A stretch of 5,754 nt of DNA, taken from positions 1 through 5,754 of the forward strand of contig ONWJ01000015.1 of the NCBI GenBank assembly GCA_900321535.1. The letters are read 5' to 3'. Within the stretch, counting starts at the first letter, position 1. Each line of letters begins with the position of its first letter. A program made the position numbers and the translations under genes. The notes below the pieces were generated by a model, which was not told the origin of the DNA, ran no database searches, and saw only the letters and a program-made list of their open reading frames with translations. This document shows, piece after piece, positions 1 to 4,948 of this stretch. Origin of the DNA: an uncultured Erysipelotrichaceae bacterium (GTDB lineage Bacteria > Bacillota_I > Bacilli_A > RFN20 > CAG-826).

Positions 1-167
1 AGTTCACCCCAATCTACGATCGACATAGCGACACCAATGCAGTTTTGATTCGTTCTAATCAACATCAGGTGTTCGGCAAATTTAATGGAACAATAAAAAT
101 CGGCGAAAAGGCCATTGAGATTCATGATCTTCTTGGTTTTGCTGAAAAAGTCTATAACCGCTGGTAA
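1..167 (+). CDS. DUF2804 family protein, C-terminal fragment
   Basis: This is the last 54 codons of a gene that begins outside the window; the first whole codon starts at base 3 and the stop is TAA at 165-167. The visible end contains QVFGKFNGTIKIG followed by DLLGFAEKVYNRW at the very C-terminus. From memory, this Gly-rich strand pair and the closing GFAE-x-hydrophobic-x-NRW are typical of DUF2804 proteins, predicted beta-rich proteins of roughly 330-350 residues with no firmly established function. Nothing can be said about the N-terminal part. No convincing hairpin terminator follows the stop, so some read-through towards the transporter at 457 is possible, although that gene has its own promoter signals. 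The family call rests on the short tail only. Confidence 0.7.
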   Translation, partial: FTPIYDRHSDTNAVLIRSNQHQVFGKFNGTIKIGEKAIEIHDLLGFAEKVYNRW

Positions 168-205
168 AGTCACGTTTCCTCCTGCCTTTTTCCTAGTTGC
201 CTTAT

Positions 206-424
206 TTACGGAACTATATACCGAAATGCTACATTTTTACACGCAGGACACTTTTCATAGTTTCCTAATTTGATAGAAACCAATTTTCGGGAAAAAGAAA
301 CTTTGATACGTATTACAAGTACCCGAAATAAGCCGATGAAAACTGTGCTTTTGTTTTTTCGACCTGAAATTTTGAGTAAAAAACATGTTGCTTTGTATGG
401 ATAATGTTGGTTTAATAATCTCAT
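206..424 (-). other. possible decayed zinc-ribbon ORF (72 codons), doubtful
   Basis: A minus-strand open frame runs from ATG at 424 to TAA at 206. Its second half looks protein-like: a hydrophobic stretch (about residues 27-39, STVFIGLFRVLVI), a basic segment, then KLGNYEKCPACKN with one CxxC pair (C59, C62). That tail recalls short Gram-positive proteins in which a membrane segment is followed by a 'GxYxxCPxCGK' zinc knuckle. Against it being a gene, there is no ribosome binding site before the ATG, the first 25 residues look random, only one CxxC pair is present, the usual Gly after the second Cys is Asn, and the frame lies in an AT-rich gap that also carries plus-strand promoter signals. 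A relic or a chance ORF are both possible. Confidence 0.15.
388..416 (+). promoter_or_regulatory. candidate sigma-A promoter for the GPH transporter
   Basis: A -35-like TTGCTT (388-393) and a -10-like TTTAAT (411-416, 5 of 6 to TATAAT) are separated by 17 bases, which would start transcription near 423. An alternative -10, CATAAT at 422-427, has no good -35. The region upstream is A/T-rich, including T- and A-tracts at 354-359 and 378-383. Either start would place the cre-like operator at or just downstream of +1. Confidence 0.45.
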
Positions 425-426
425 AA

Positions 427-440
427 TGTAAGCGCTTTCG
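427..440 (+). promoter_or_regulatory. cre-like operator (CcpA / LacI-family site)
   Basis: TGTAAGCGCTTTCG matches the cre pattern TGWAARCGYTWWCW at 13 of 14 positions; only the last base differs. The core AAGCGCTT is a perfect palindrome centred on CG, as expected for LacI/GalR-family regulators. It lies 17 bases upstream of the transporter ATG and just downstream of the candidate -10, a position where bound protein would block initiation or early elongation. A dedicated LacI-type sugar repressor could use the same site instead of CcpA. Confidence 0.65.
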
Positions 441-446
441 GGCGCT
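431..446 (+). promoter_or_regulatory. leader hairpin with UUCG loop next to the SD
   Basis: AGCGCT and GGCGCT can pair as six base pairs (five Watson-Crick plus an inner U-G) around a UUCG tetraloop at 437-440. The stem ends one base before the AGGAGG ribosome binding site (447-452) of the transporter. The left arm and loop are the same bases as the second half of the cre-like operator, so the stretch may act as DNA site, RNA structure or both. Confidence 0.35.
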
Positions 447-456
447 AGGAGGCAAA

Positions 457-2142
457 ATGGCTCACTTTAATAAAACATTCTCGGGCAACAAAGTCCCGAG
501 GCTGACCAAGTTTTTGTACCCATTCTCCGGTATCTTCCGCGATGCATGCTACGCCTTGGTCGGTTCCTTCCTCGTTCAGTACGCCATCAACTCGGGCGTT
601 CTTAACGGCAATCCGGATATCAGTTCCAAGCAATTCGGCGTCATCACCATTGCGATGATGATCGCGCTTATCTGGGACGGTATCAATGATCCTCTTGTAG
701 GATTTATCGTTGAAAAAGCGCACTTAAAGCTAGGCAAATTCAAGCCATGGATCTTAATTGGTGCGATTGGCAACGTCATTGCTGTCGTCTGCATGTTCCT
801 CATTCGTCCAGCAGGCGATTCAATGGATCCTAGCTATGGCTGGGCATTCGTCGTCTTAATGATCGTCTTCTATTTCTTGTGGGATTTATTCTTCACAATG
901 AATGACGTTGGCTATTGGGCCATGCTTCCATCTCTTACCACAGATGAACACGAGCGTGCGGCGCTTACTTCCCGCGTCTCCGTCTGCGCTTCCATCGGCG
1001 GCTTCGTCATGACCGCTTCTGGCATGCTTCTGCCAAATTTGTTTATCAGCTCCGGCATTTCTGCTCCAGTTGTCTGGGGTACGCTTGCTGTTATCGTTGC
1101 CGCCTTATTCTTGGTGTCTCAAATTCTCGTCTTCTTCCTTTGCCAAGAAAGAGAACGCGACGAAAAGCAAGAAGAAGCCTCGGAAAAATCCTCCCTTTTG
1201 GATCTCTTCAGAGTTGTTGGTAAGAACAAAGAGCTCCGCGTCGCGGTCATCGCCATGTTCTTATATTATCTTGCTGCAGGCGTCCTTACCGGTGGCATCG
1301 GTCTCAATTATTACTACCTCTCTTTAGGTTATGGTTCTGGCCGTGGTGGTCTTGTTTCTACCATCATCTCCGTCATGTATGTTCTTGGTATGGTCGGCTC
1401 TCAAGCCCTCTATCCAGTCCTTGCGAAGAAGATGAAAAAACAAACCATCCTCACCGTCTTCTTCATCGTTATGATGGTGGCCTTCGCTGGCTTCTTGCTC
1501 ACTTGTTTCCCAGTCTTTGGAGAGCATGCGATTGCTTGGGCCGATCCAGCGGCAACCAAAATCGATGATATGAACTTCGGCTGGGCATTCTCTGGCATGA
1601 TGTTCCTCAACTACCTCTTCCCACTCATCTTCTTCTTCGGCATGGGCATGATGTATATGGTCATCCTTGTCATGTTCCAAGATTCCATCGACTACAACGA
1701 ATATCAATTCAACGAGAGAAAGGAATCTCTCATCTCCTCTTGGCGTCCTCTTACCGTCAAACTTGGCAGCGCGCTTCTCAGGGGCTTCCAATACCTCATC
1801 TTCATCACCGCCGGCGTCTATACGGTTGTCACCAACATCTCCAACACTGAGCAAGCTTTCAACCTCAAGCAAATTGAAGCATCTGAATACTATGCTCGTA
1901 TGGAGAGCTATGTCGCCGATAGAGGTTCTCTCGTCATCATGGGTATTTGGATCGTCGCCATCCTTGCAGTTGCGATGCTCCTCGCTTATTTGTTGCTCCA
2001 CTTCGGATATCACATCGATGAAGAAAAGCATCGTGAGATCGTTACGGAGCTCGAAGCTCGCCGCAAAGCCGATCAAGCCAATGACGTGAAGGCCGAAGCC
2101 ACGGTTGAACAAACCGAGGAAAAAGCCGACCCAGTCGTCTAA
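457..2142 (+). CDS. GPH-family (MelB-like) MFS cation symporter
   Basis: The 561-residue protein is a polytopic inner-membrane transporter of the glycoside-pentoside-hexuronide:cation symporter family (MFS_2), which imports a solute with Na+ or H+. The diagnostic block is WDGINDPLVG (residues 73-82) followed by LGKFKPWILIG (92-102), nearly identical to MelB. D74 and D78 fall where MelB has its helix II cation-site Asp55 and Asp59; D150 in the MNDVGYWAMLPSLT block matches helix IV Asp124. Hydrophobic segments throughout fit 12 helices, with a charged central loop (230-262). It is longer than MelB (about 470) because of outer loops near 350-375 and 460-488 and a charged C-terminal tail (520-561). 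The ATG is fixed by AGGAGG at 447-452, four bases upstream. It is the first gene of a pair with the GT-B-like gene and lies behind a cre-like site. The substrate cannot be told; MFS_2 includes sugar carriers and, in animals, lysolipid carriers. Confidence 0.93.
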   Translation: MAHFNKTFSGNKVPRLTKFLYPFSGIFRDACYALVGSFLVQYAINSGVLNGNPDISSKQFGVITIAMMIALIWDGINDPLVGFIVEKAHLKLGKFKPWILIGAIGNVIAVVCMFLIRPAGDSMDPSYGWAFVVLMIVFYFLWDLFFTMNDVGYWAMLPSLTTDEHERAALTSRVSVCASIGGFVMTASGMLLPNLFISSGISAPVVWGTLAVIVAALFLVSQILVFFLCQERERDEKQEEASEKSSLLDLFRVVGKNKELRVAVIAMFLYYLAAGVLTGGIGLNYYYLSLGYGSGRGGLVSTIISVMYVLGMVGSQALYPVLAKKMKKQTILTVFFIVMMVAFAGFLLTCFPVFGEHAIAWADPAATKIDDMNFGWAFSGMMFLNYLFPLIFFFGMGMMYMVILVMFQDSIDYNEYQFNERKESLISSWRPLTVKLGSALLRGFQYLIFITAGVYTVVTNISNTEQAFNLKQIEASEYYARMESYVADRGSLVIMGIWIVAILAVAMLLAYLLLHFGYHIDEEKHREIVTELEARRKADQANDVKAEATVEQTEEKADPVV

Positions 2143-2156
2143 CAATATCCTTTATG

Positions 2157-2190
2157 AAGCGGGTAGGGGTGTTCCCGCCCGCTTTCTTCT
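2157..2190 (+). terminator. intergenic hairpin, probable attenuator between the two genes
   Basis: AAGCGGG (2157-2163) pairs perfectly with CCCGCTT (2178-2184). Inside, GGG and CCC can extend the stem around a TGTT loop, and TTTCTTCTT follows. This has the form of a rho-independent terminator with an interrupted U-tract. It lies 15 bases after the transporter stop and ends shortly before the strong SD of the next gene. No promoter is evident in the 67-base gap, so partial termination or 3'-end protection that sets the ratio of the two products is likelier than complete separation. Confidence 0.6.
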
Positions 2191-2209
2191 TGAAAAGGAG
2201 GCAATTCCT

Positions 2210-3655
2210 ATGCCTGATAAATCTTCGGTAATCTTTGGCAACCCAATGGATGAAAAAACCATCAAGAAAGCCCAAAAGAACAAAGAGAAATTCATTAAGA
2301 AATTTGGTGACGATTCGAATAAGGTCTATCACTTAAAACCAGTACCCGTCCCATGCCTTTCTTCTATCGGCGTGCAGAATCTAGAACAAAGCGAGGAGCC
2401 GTTAAAGCTTCCTAAAAACGCTTTGATCGTCGGCAATATCCGCATGGGCTTTGGCCATTATCGTATTTCCATCGCCATGGCAAGCTGCGCCAAAGCGCTT
2501 GGTTACGAGCCATATTGGTTTGACCTCGCTCATTATGATGCGACTGGCTCTAAAGTCATCCGTTATCAAAATGACCTTTATTCCACGGCGTCCAAGATCT
2601 CGCAAAAGTCCAAACTCTTCAACAAACTCTTCTGGGAACCGCTTAATTGCGAAGGATTCAAGAAGATCACCTATAATGCGCCAGACCAAAAAGCCGCTGA
2701 GCTTATGGCGCCCCTTCTTCATGATTTCCCAAAAGATGTCCCCTATGTCGCGACCCACGTCTGGCCTAGCCAAGCGGCAGTGCACGCTGGTTTGACCCAT
2801 GTCGTCAATGCGATTCCAGATAACTGGCCGATGGGTCTTCATCTTTCTGAAGGTGCGATCCACACCGTTCAAACCCCGTTTGCCTATTTTGGATATAAAA
2901 CCTTGCATGGCTTCGATAAGAAACCATTAAAAGGCATCCCAGAGGAAGACCTCTACATGGTTGGCCACTATGTCGACCATGAACTCGTCTCTAACATTGA
3001 AGCAGACTGCCAAAGACGTCTTGCTCGTCTAGAAAAAGGCGAACCGCTCCGCTTGCTTCTTACCGTCGGTGGAGCAGGGGCAGGGGCCAAGCAATTCCTC
3101 GGCATGATGAAGCACCTCTTGCCTCTAGTGAAAGAAAAGAAGGTTGCCATCTTCCTCAACTATGGCGATCACCTTTCGATGCACAACTACCTTTGCAAGA
3201 AGATTCCTGGGTTTGAAAGCCAAGCTCATGTTTACTTCAACAAGTATGCTGAACTCGTCAAGCTCGCGGATGAAATTCGCGAAAAGCCTGCAGAAGGCAT
3301 CTATTTAATTCAAAATGATGACATTTTCGAAGCCGTTTACAGCACGAATCTATTGATGCGTGACACGGATTTGATGATCACCAAGCCAAGTGAGCTCGTC
3401 TTCTATCCAATCCCCAAAATCTTCCAACGCCATATCGGCGGCCACGAAGTTTATGGAGCGATCCACGGAAGAGAGATCGGCGACGCGACCTTAGAATGCC
3501 CAGATGAGAAATCGATGAATGAGATGATCGATATCCTCCTCAAAGACAAAGGCGCTTATCGCTTCTTGGTCCATCAGATCCTCGTTAACCACAAGCAAGG
3601 CTTATATAACGGAGCCTATGAAGTGGTGAAACTCGCGGTCAATGGCCGAAAGTAA
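2210..3655 (+). CDS. GT-B fold glycosyltransferase-like protein, family not recognised
   Basis: A soluble-looking protein of 481 residues with two lobes typical of GT-B glycosyltransferases. After a charged N-terminal segment (1-65), a beta strand leads into NIRMGFGHYRISIA (76-89), like the RMGxGHxR acceptor-side loop of GT28/MGDG-synthase and MurG-type enzymes. The C-lobe has LLLTVGGAGAGAKQF (282-296, a Gly-rich turn), then DTDLMITKPSEL (385-396), resembling the ADxxITKPG donor-site motif, then HIGGHEVYGA and GREIGDAT (408-427). The substitution of Ser-Glu for the usual Gly-Gly after KP is unusual. The start is set by AAAGGAGG at 2194-2201, eight bases before the ATG; the frame is open from 2105, but the earlier ATG overlaps the transporter gene and lacks an SD. 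It could act on a membrane lipid or a sugar supplied by the upstream transporter, but this is inference; a nucleotide-sugar epimerase-like or non-catalytic role is not excluded. Confidence 0.7.
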   Translation: MPDKSSVIFGNPMDEKTIKKAQKNKEKFIKKFGDDSNKVYHLKPVPVPCLSSIGVQNLEQSEEPLKLPKNALIVGNIRMGFGHYRISIAMASCAKALGYEPYWFDLAHYDATGSKVIRYQNDLYSTASKISQKSKLFNKLFWEPLNCEGFKKITYNAPDQKAAELMAPLLHDFPKDVPYVATHVWPSQAAVHAGLTHVVNAIPDNWPMGLHLSEGAIHTVQTPFAYFGYKTLHGFDKKPLKGIPEEDLYMVGHYVDHELVSNIEADCQRRLARLEKGEPLRLLLTVGGAGAGAKQFLGMMKHLLPLVKEKKVAIFLNYGDHLSMHNYLCKKIPGFESQAHVYFNKYAELVKLADEIREKPAEGIYLIQNDDIFEAVYSTNLLMRDTDLMITKPSELVFYPIPKIFQRHIGGHEVYGAIHGREIGDATLECPDEKSMNEMIDILLKDKGAYRFLVHQILVNHKQGLYNGAYEVVKLAVNGRK

Positions 3656-3674
3656 CCCTAAGTCTAGTTACATA

Positions 3675-3704
3675 GAAACGCCGGCGCTGTCCGGCTTTTC
3701 TTTT
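3675..3704 (+). terminator. rho-independent terminator after the GT-B-like gene
   Basis: GCCGG (3680-3684) and CCGGC (3691-3695) pair around a CGCTGT loop, followed by TTTTCTTTT (3696-3704). The flanking GAAA (3675-3678) can lengthen the stem by pairing with TTTC (3697-3700) across one C-T mismatch. It begins 20 bases after the stop codon and closes the transporter-glycosyltransferase unit. Confidence 0.85.
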
Positions 3705-3752
3705 ATGAGAAAATGCTTTTATAAAAAAGTAGAAAAAATCGAAACATAATGC

Positions 3753-3780
3753 TTGAAGTTAACTATAATTAACTTATACT
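3753..3780 (+). promoter_or_regulatory. promoter of the HMA-ZIP operon
   Basis: TTGAAG (3753-3758) and TATACT (3775-3780, 5 of 6) are 16 bases apart and predict a start near 3786. A perfect TATAAT also lies at 3764-3769, but its best upstream partner is only TCGAAA (3739-3744), 19 bases away. Which box is used decides whether the dyad lies in the spacer or covers the -10. Confidence 0.6.
3756..3775 (+). promoter_or_regulatory. 20-bp dyad operator in the HMA-ZIP promoter
   Basis: AAGTTAACTATAATTAACTT is an inverted repeat in which nine of ten base pairs are symmetric. It fills the space between the -35 and -10 boxes, so a dimeric regulator bound here would block RNA polymerase. Controlling an HMA protein and a ZIP importer, a metal-sensing repressor is a reasonable guess. 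The half-sites run GTTAA-N6-TTAAC, opposite to the TTAACYRGTTAA box of AdcR/ZitR zinc repressors, so it is not that site. The regulator gene is not in the window. Confidence 0.6.
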
Positions 3781-3782
3781 AT

Positions 3783-3806
3783 GGGGCTCCTAAAAAAGGA
3801 GCACCT
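3783..3806 (+). promoter_or_regulatory. 5' leader hairpin of the HMA-ZIP mRNA
   Basis: GCTCCT (3786-3791) and AGGAGC (3797-3802) pair perfectly over an A5 loop, and GG/CC pairs can extend the stem past one bulged A. With the TATACT promoter the mRNA would begin at or within this stem, which could shield the 5' end. The stem hides an SD-like AGGAG; the SD actually used, GGAGG, follows at 3809-3813. No riboswitch class is recognisable. Confidence 0.45.
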
Positions 3807-3819
3807 ATGGAGGCTAGTT

Positions 3820-4068
3820 ATGAACAAAAACATATTAGGCATTGATGGAATGAGATGCGGCATGTGCGAATTGCATGTCGAACAAGCTATCGAACGTGGC
3901 TTGGAAGTAAAGAAAGTAAAAGCCTCACATCTGAAGAATAACGTAGTGGTGTTCTCTGAATGCGATTTGAACCAAGAAGCCTTTGAGGCTATGCTGAACC
4001 CAACAGGGTATCGGATCACGTCGTTTGAGAAGGCCGTAGCTAAGAAATCATTATTTGGTTGGAGGTAA
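3820..4068 (+). CDS. heavy-metal-associated (HMA) domain protein, small metallochaperone-like
   Basis: An 82-residue cytosolic protein consisting of one HMA (CopZ/Atx1-like) domain. The metal loop is GMRCGMC (residues 10-16), giving the GMxCxxC motif with C13 and C16 as the expected Cu(I) or Zn/Cd ligands; M15 between the cysteines is a possible extra thioether ligand. The order strand, loop, helix (17-28), strands, helix (51-59) and GYRI strand (63-66) fits the usual beta-alpha-beta-beta-alpha-beta fold. The basic tail ends in KKSLFGWR. The start at 3820 has GGAGG six bases upstream; an in-frame ATG at 3781 directly abuts the -10 box and is rejected. It is the first gene of a pair with the ZIP transporter, whose SD lies in its last codons. 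HMA proteins normally hand copper to P-type ATPases, so pairing with an importer suggests buffering or accepting incoming metal. The metal is not known. Confidence 0.87.
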   Translation: MNKNILGIDGMRCGMCELHVEQAIERGLEVKKVKASHLKNNVVVFSECDLNQEAFEAMLNPTGYRITSFEKAVAKKSLFGWR

Positions 4069-4070
4069 CG

Positions 4071-4868
4071 ATGATGCCTGAATTTGCTTACCCGTTAATT
4101 GGGATACCGCTTATATTTATCTGCACGACACTAGGTGCATTGCTTGTTTTCTTTATCCGTCAAAAAAGCATTTCGCCGAAACTTAGCAAGGTCTTCACCG
4201 GCTTTGCAGCTGGCGTCATGTTATCGGCTTCTTTCTTCTCTTTGATCAAGCCGGCTCTAGAAAGCGAAGTGACCTATATGCCTTCCTGGGCGGTCGTGGT
4301 GCTTTCAATTGTGTTAGGTGCAGGATTCTTATGGCTTATCGATAAGATTGTTCCTCATTTCCACGCGGCCGAAAAGCAAGAAGAAGGATTGCCTGCGAGA
4401 GGAATGAGCAAAACATCGAAAATGTTTTTGGCGGTCACCATCCACAATGTTCCGGAAGGCTTATCGGTTGGCATCGCCTTCGGTGTTGCTTTATCGCAGC
4501 AGAATAACGCCGCCTTGCTCATGGGTGCGTTGCTATTATCCATCGGCATCGGTCTTCAGAATATTCCAGAAGGAGCGGTTGTCTCCTTGCCGGTGAAAGC
4601 CGAAAGCGGATCCAGTGGCAAAGCTTTCTTGTTCGGAATGCTTTCTGGCATCGTTGAGCCAATCGCTGCGATCATAGGCTTGGTGCTTGCGATGCAAATA
4701 CAAGGAATCATGCCGTGGGCTTTGGCCTTTGCCGCAGGATGCATGATCTATGTCGTGGCTGAAGAAATGATCCCGGAGATGACAAGCGAAGGTCATGACC
4801 ATTATGGCGTTTGGTCTTTCATCCTTGGCTTTGTGGTAATGCTTGCTTTGGATTGCTTGTCGTTCTAA
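4071..4868 (+). CDS. ZIP family divalent metal transporter (GufA/ZupT-like)
   Basis: A membrane transporter of 265 residues with about eight helices that brings Zn2+ or related divalent ions (Fe, Mn, Cd) into the cytoplasm. Family signatures are HNVPEG (125-130) in helix 4 and QNIPEG (163-168) in helix 5; their His, Asn, Gln and Glu side chains form the binuclear metal site. E196 in SGIVEP (helix 6) matches the additional bridging acid. AEEMIPE (230-236) in helix 7 is also typical. The cytosolic loop between helices 3 and 4 (92-117) has only two His (H96, H98), so it is a poor metal-sensing loop. Length fits the family. GGAGG at 4061-4065 lies inside the last codons of the HMA gene; ATG at 4071 or the adjacent one at 4074 can serve. 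Only two bases separate the HMA stop from this ATG, so translation is probably coupled. A bidirectional terminator follows. Confidence 0.93.
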   Translation: MMPEFAYPLIGIPLIFICTTLGALLVFFIRQKSISPKLSKVFTGFAAGVMLSASFFSLIKPALESEVTYMPSWAVVVLSIVLGAGFLWLIDKIVPHFHAAEKQEEGLPARGMSKTSKMFLAVTIHNVPEGLSVGIAFGVALSQQNNAALLMGALLLSIGIGLQNIPEGAVVSLPVKAESGSSGKAFLFGMLSGIVEPIAAIIGLVLAMQIQGIMPWALAFAAGCMIYVVAEEMIPEMTSEGHDHYGVWSFILGFVVMLALDCLSF

Positions 4869-4907
4869 AAAACGCAAAAAAAATCTGCAAAACTCACTTT
4901 ATTTTAT

Positions 4908-4948
4908 AAAAGGCATGTCAAGACTAGAGCTAGGTCGACATGCCTTTT
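4908..4948. terminator. bidirectional terminator between convergent genes
   Basis: AAAAGGCATGTC (4908-4919) pairs without mismatch with GACATGCCTTTT (4937-4948), and T continues to 4950. Part of the 17-base loop can also fold (GAC with GTC). The A- and T-tracts on the two sides make it work for the ZIP gene on the plus strand and the lipobox gene on the minus strand. The right arm encodes the last three or so sense codons of the minus-strand gene, and that gene's TAG stop (4930-4932) lies in the loop. Confidence 0.9.

Noticed and set aside
353..384. Inverted repeat GTTTTTT ... AAAAAAC before the transporter promoter
   Set aside because: It is almost entirely A-T pairs in an AT-rich gap with an 18-base loop; more likely promoter-upstream A/T tracts than a structured element.
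1324..2145. 273-codon minus-strand open frame antisense to the transporter
   Set aside because: Its composition is a low-complexity mix of Asp, Glu, His and Gly created by the codon bias of the plus-strand gene, with no SD and no recognisable domain.
2105..2209. N-terminal extension of the GT-B-like protein by 35 codons from an ATG inside the transporter gene
   Set aside because: The ATG at 2105 has no SD and overlaps the transporter, the extension would run through the attenuator hairpin, and a near-perfect AAAGGAGG sits eight bases before the ATG at 2210.
2402..2908. 168-codon minus-strand open frame antisense to the GT-B-like gene
   Set aside because: It is a shadow of the strongly supported plus-strand frame and has no family features.
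3701..3726. Inverted repeat TTTTAT ... ATAAAA after the GT-B-like terminator
   Set aside because: Only A-T pairs in AT-rich sequence directly after a much better terminator; expected by chance.
3756..3775. AdcR/ZitR-type zinc box for the HMA-ZIP promoter
   Set aside because: The half-sites are in the opposite order (GTTAA-N6-TTAAC rather than TTAAC-NN-GTTAA).
3781..3819. Earlier in-frame ATG for the HMA protein at 3781
   Set aside because: It directly follows the -10 box TATACT, so it lies upstream of the expected transcript start, and it has no SD; GGAGG serves the ATG at 3820.
4059..4070. TTG start for the ZIP gene inside the HMA coding end
   Set aside because: It has no SD at proper spacing, while GGAGG at 4061-4065 fits the ATG at 4071 or 4074.
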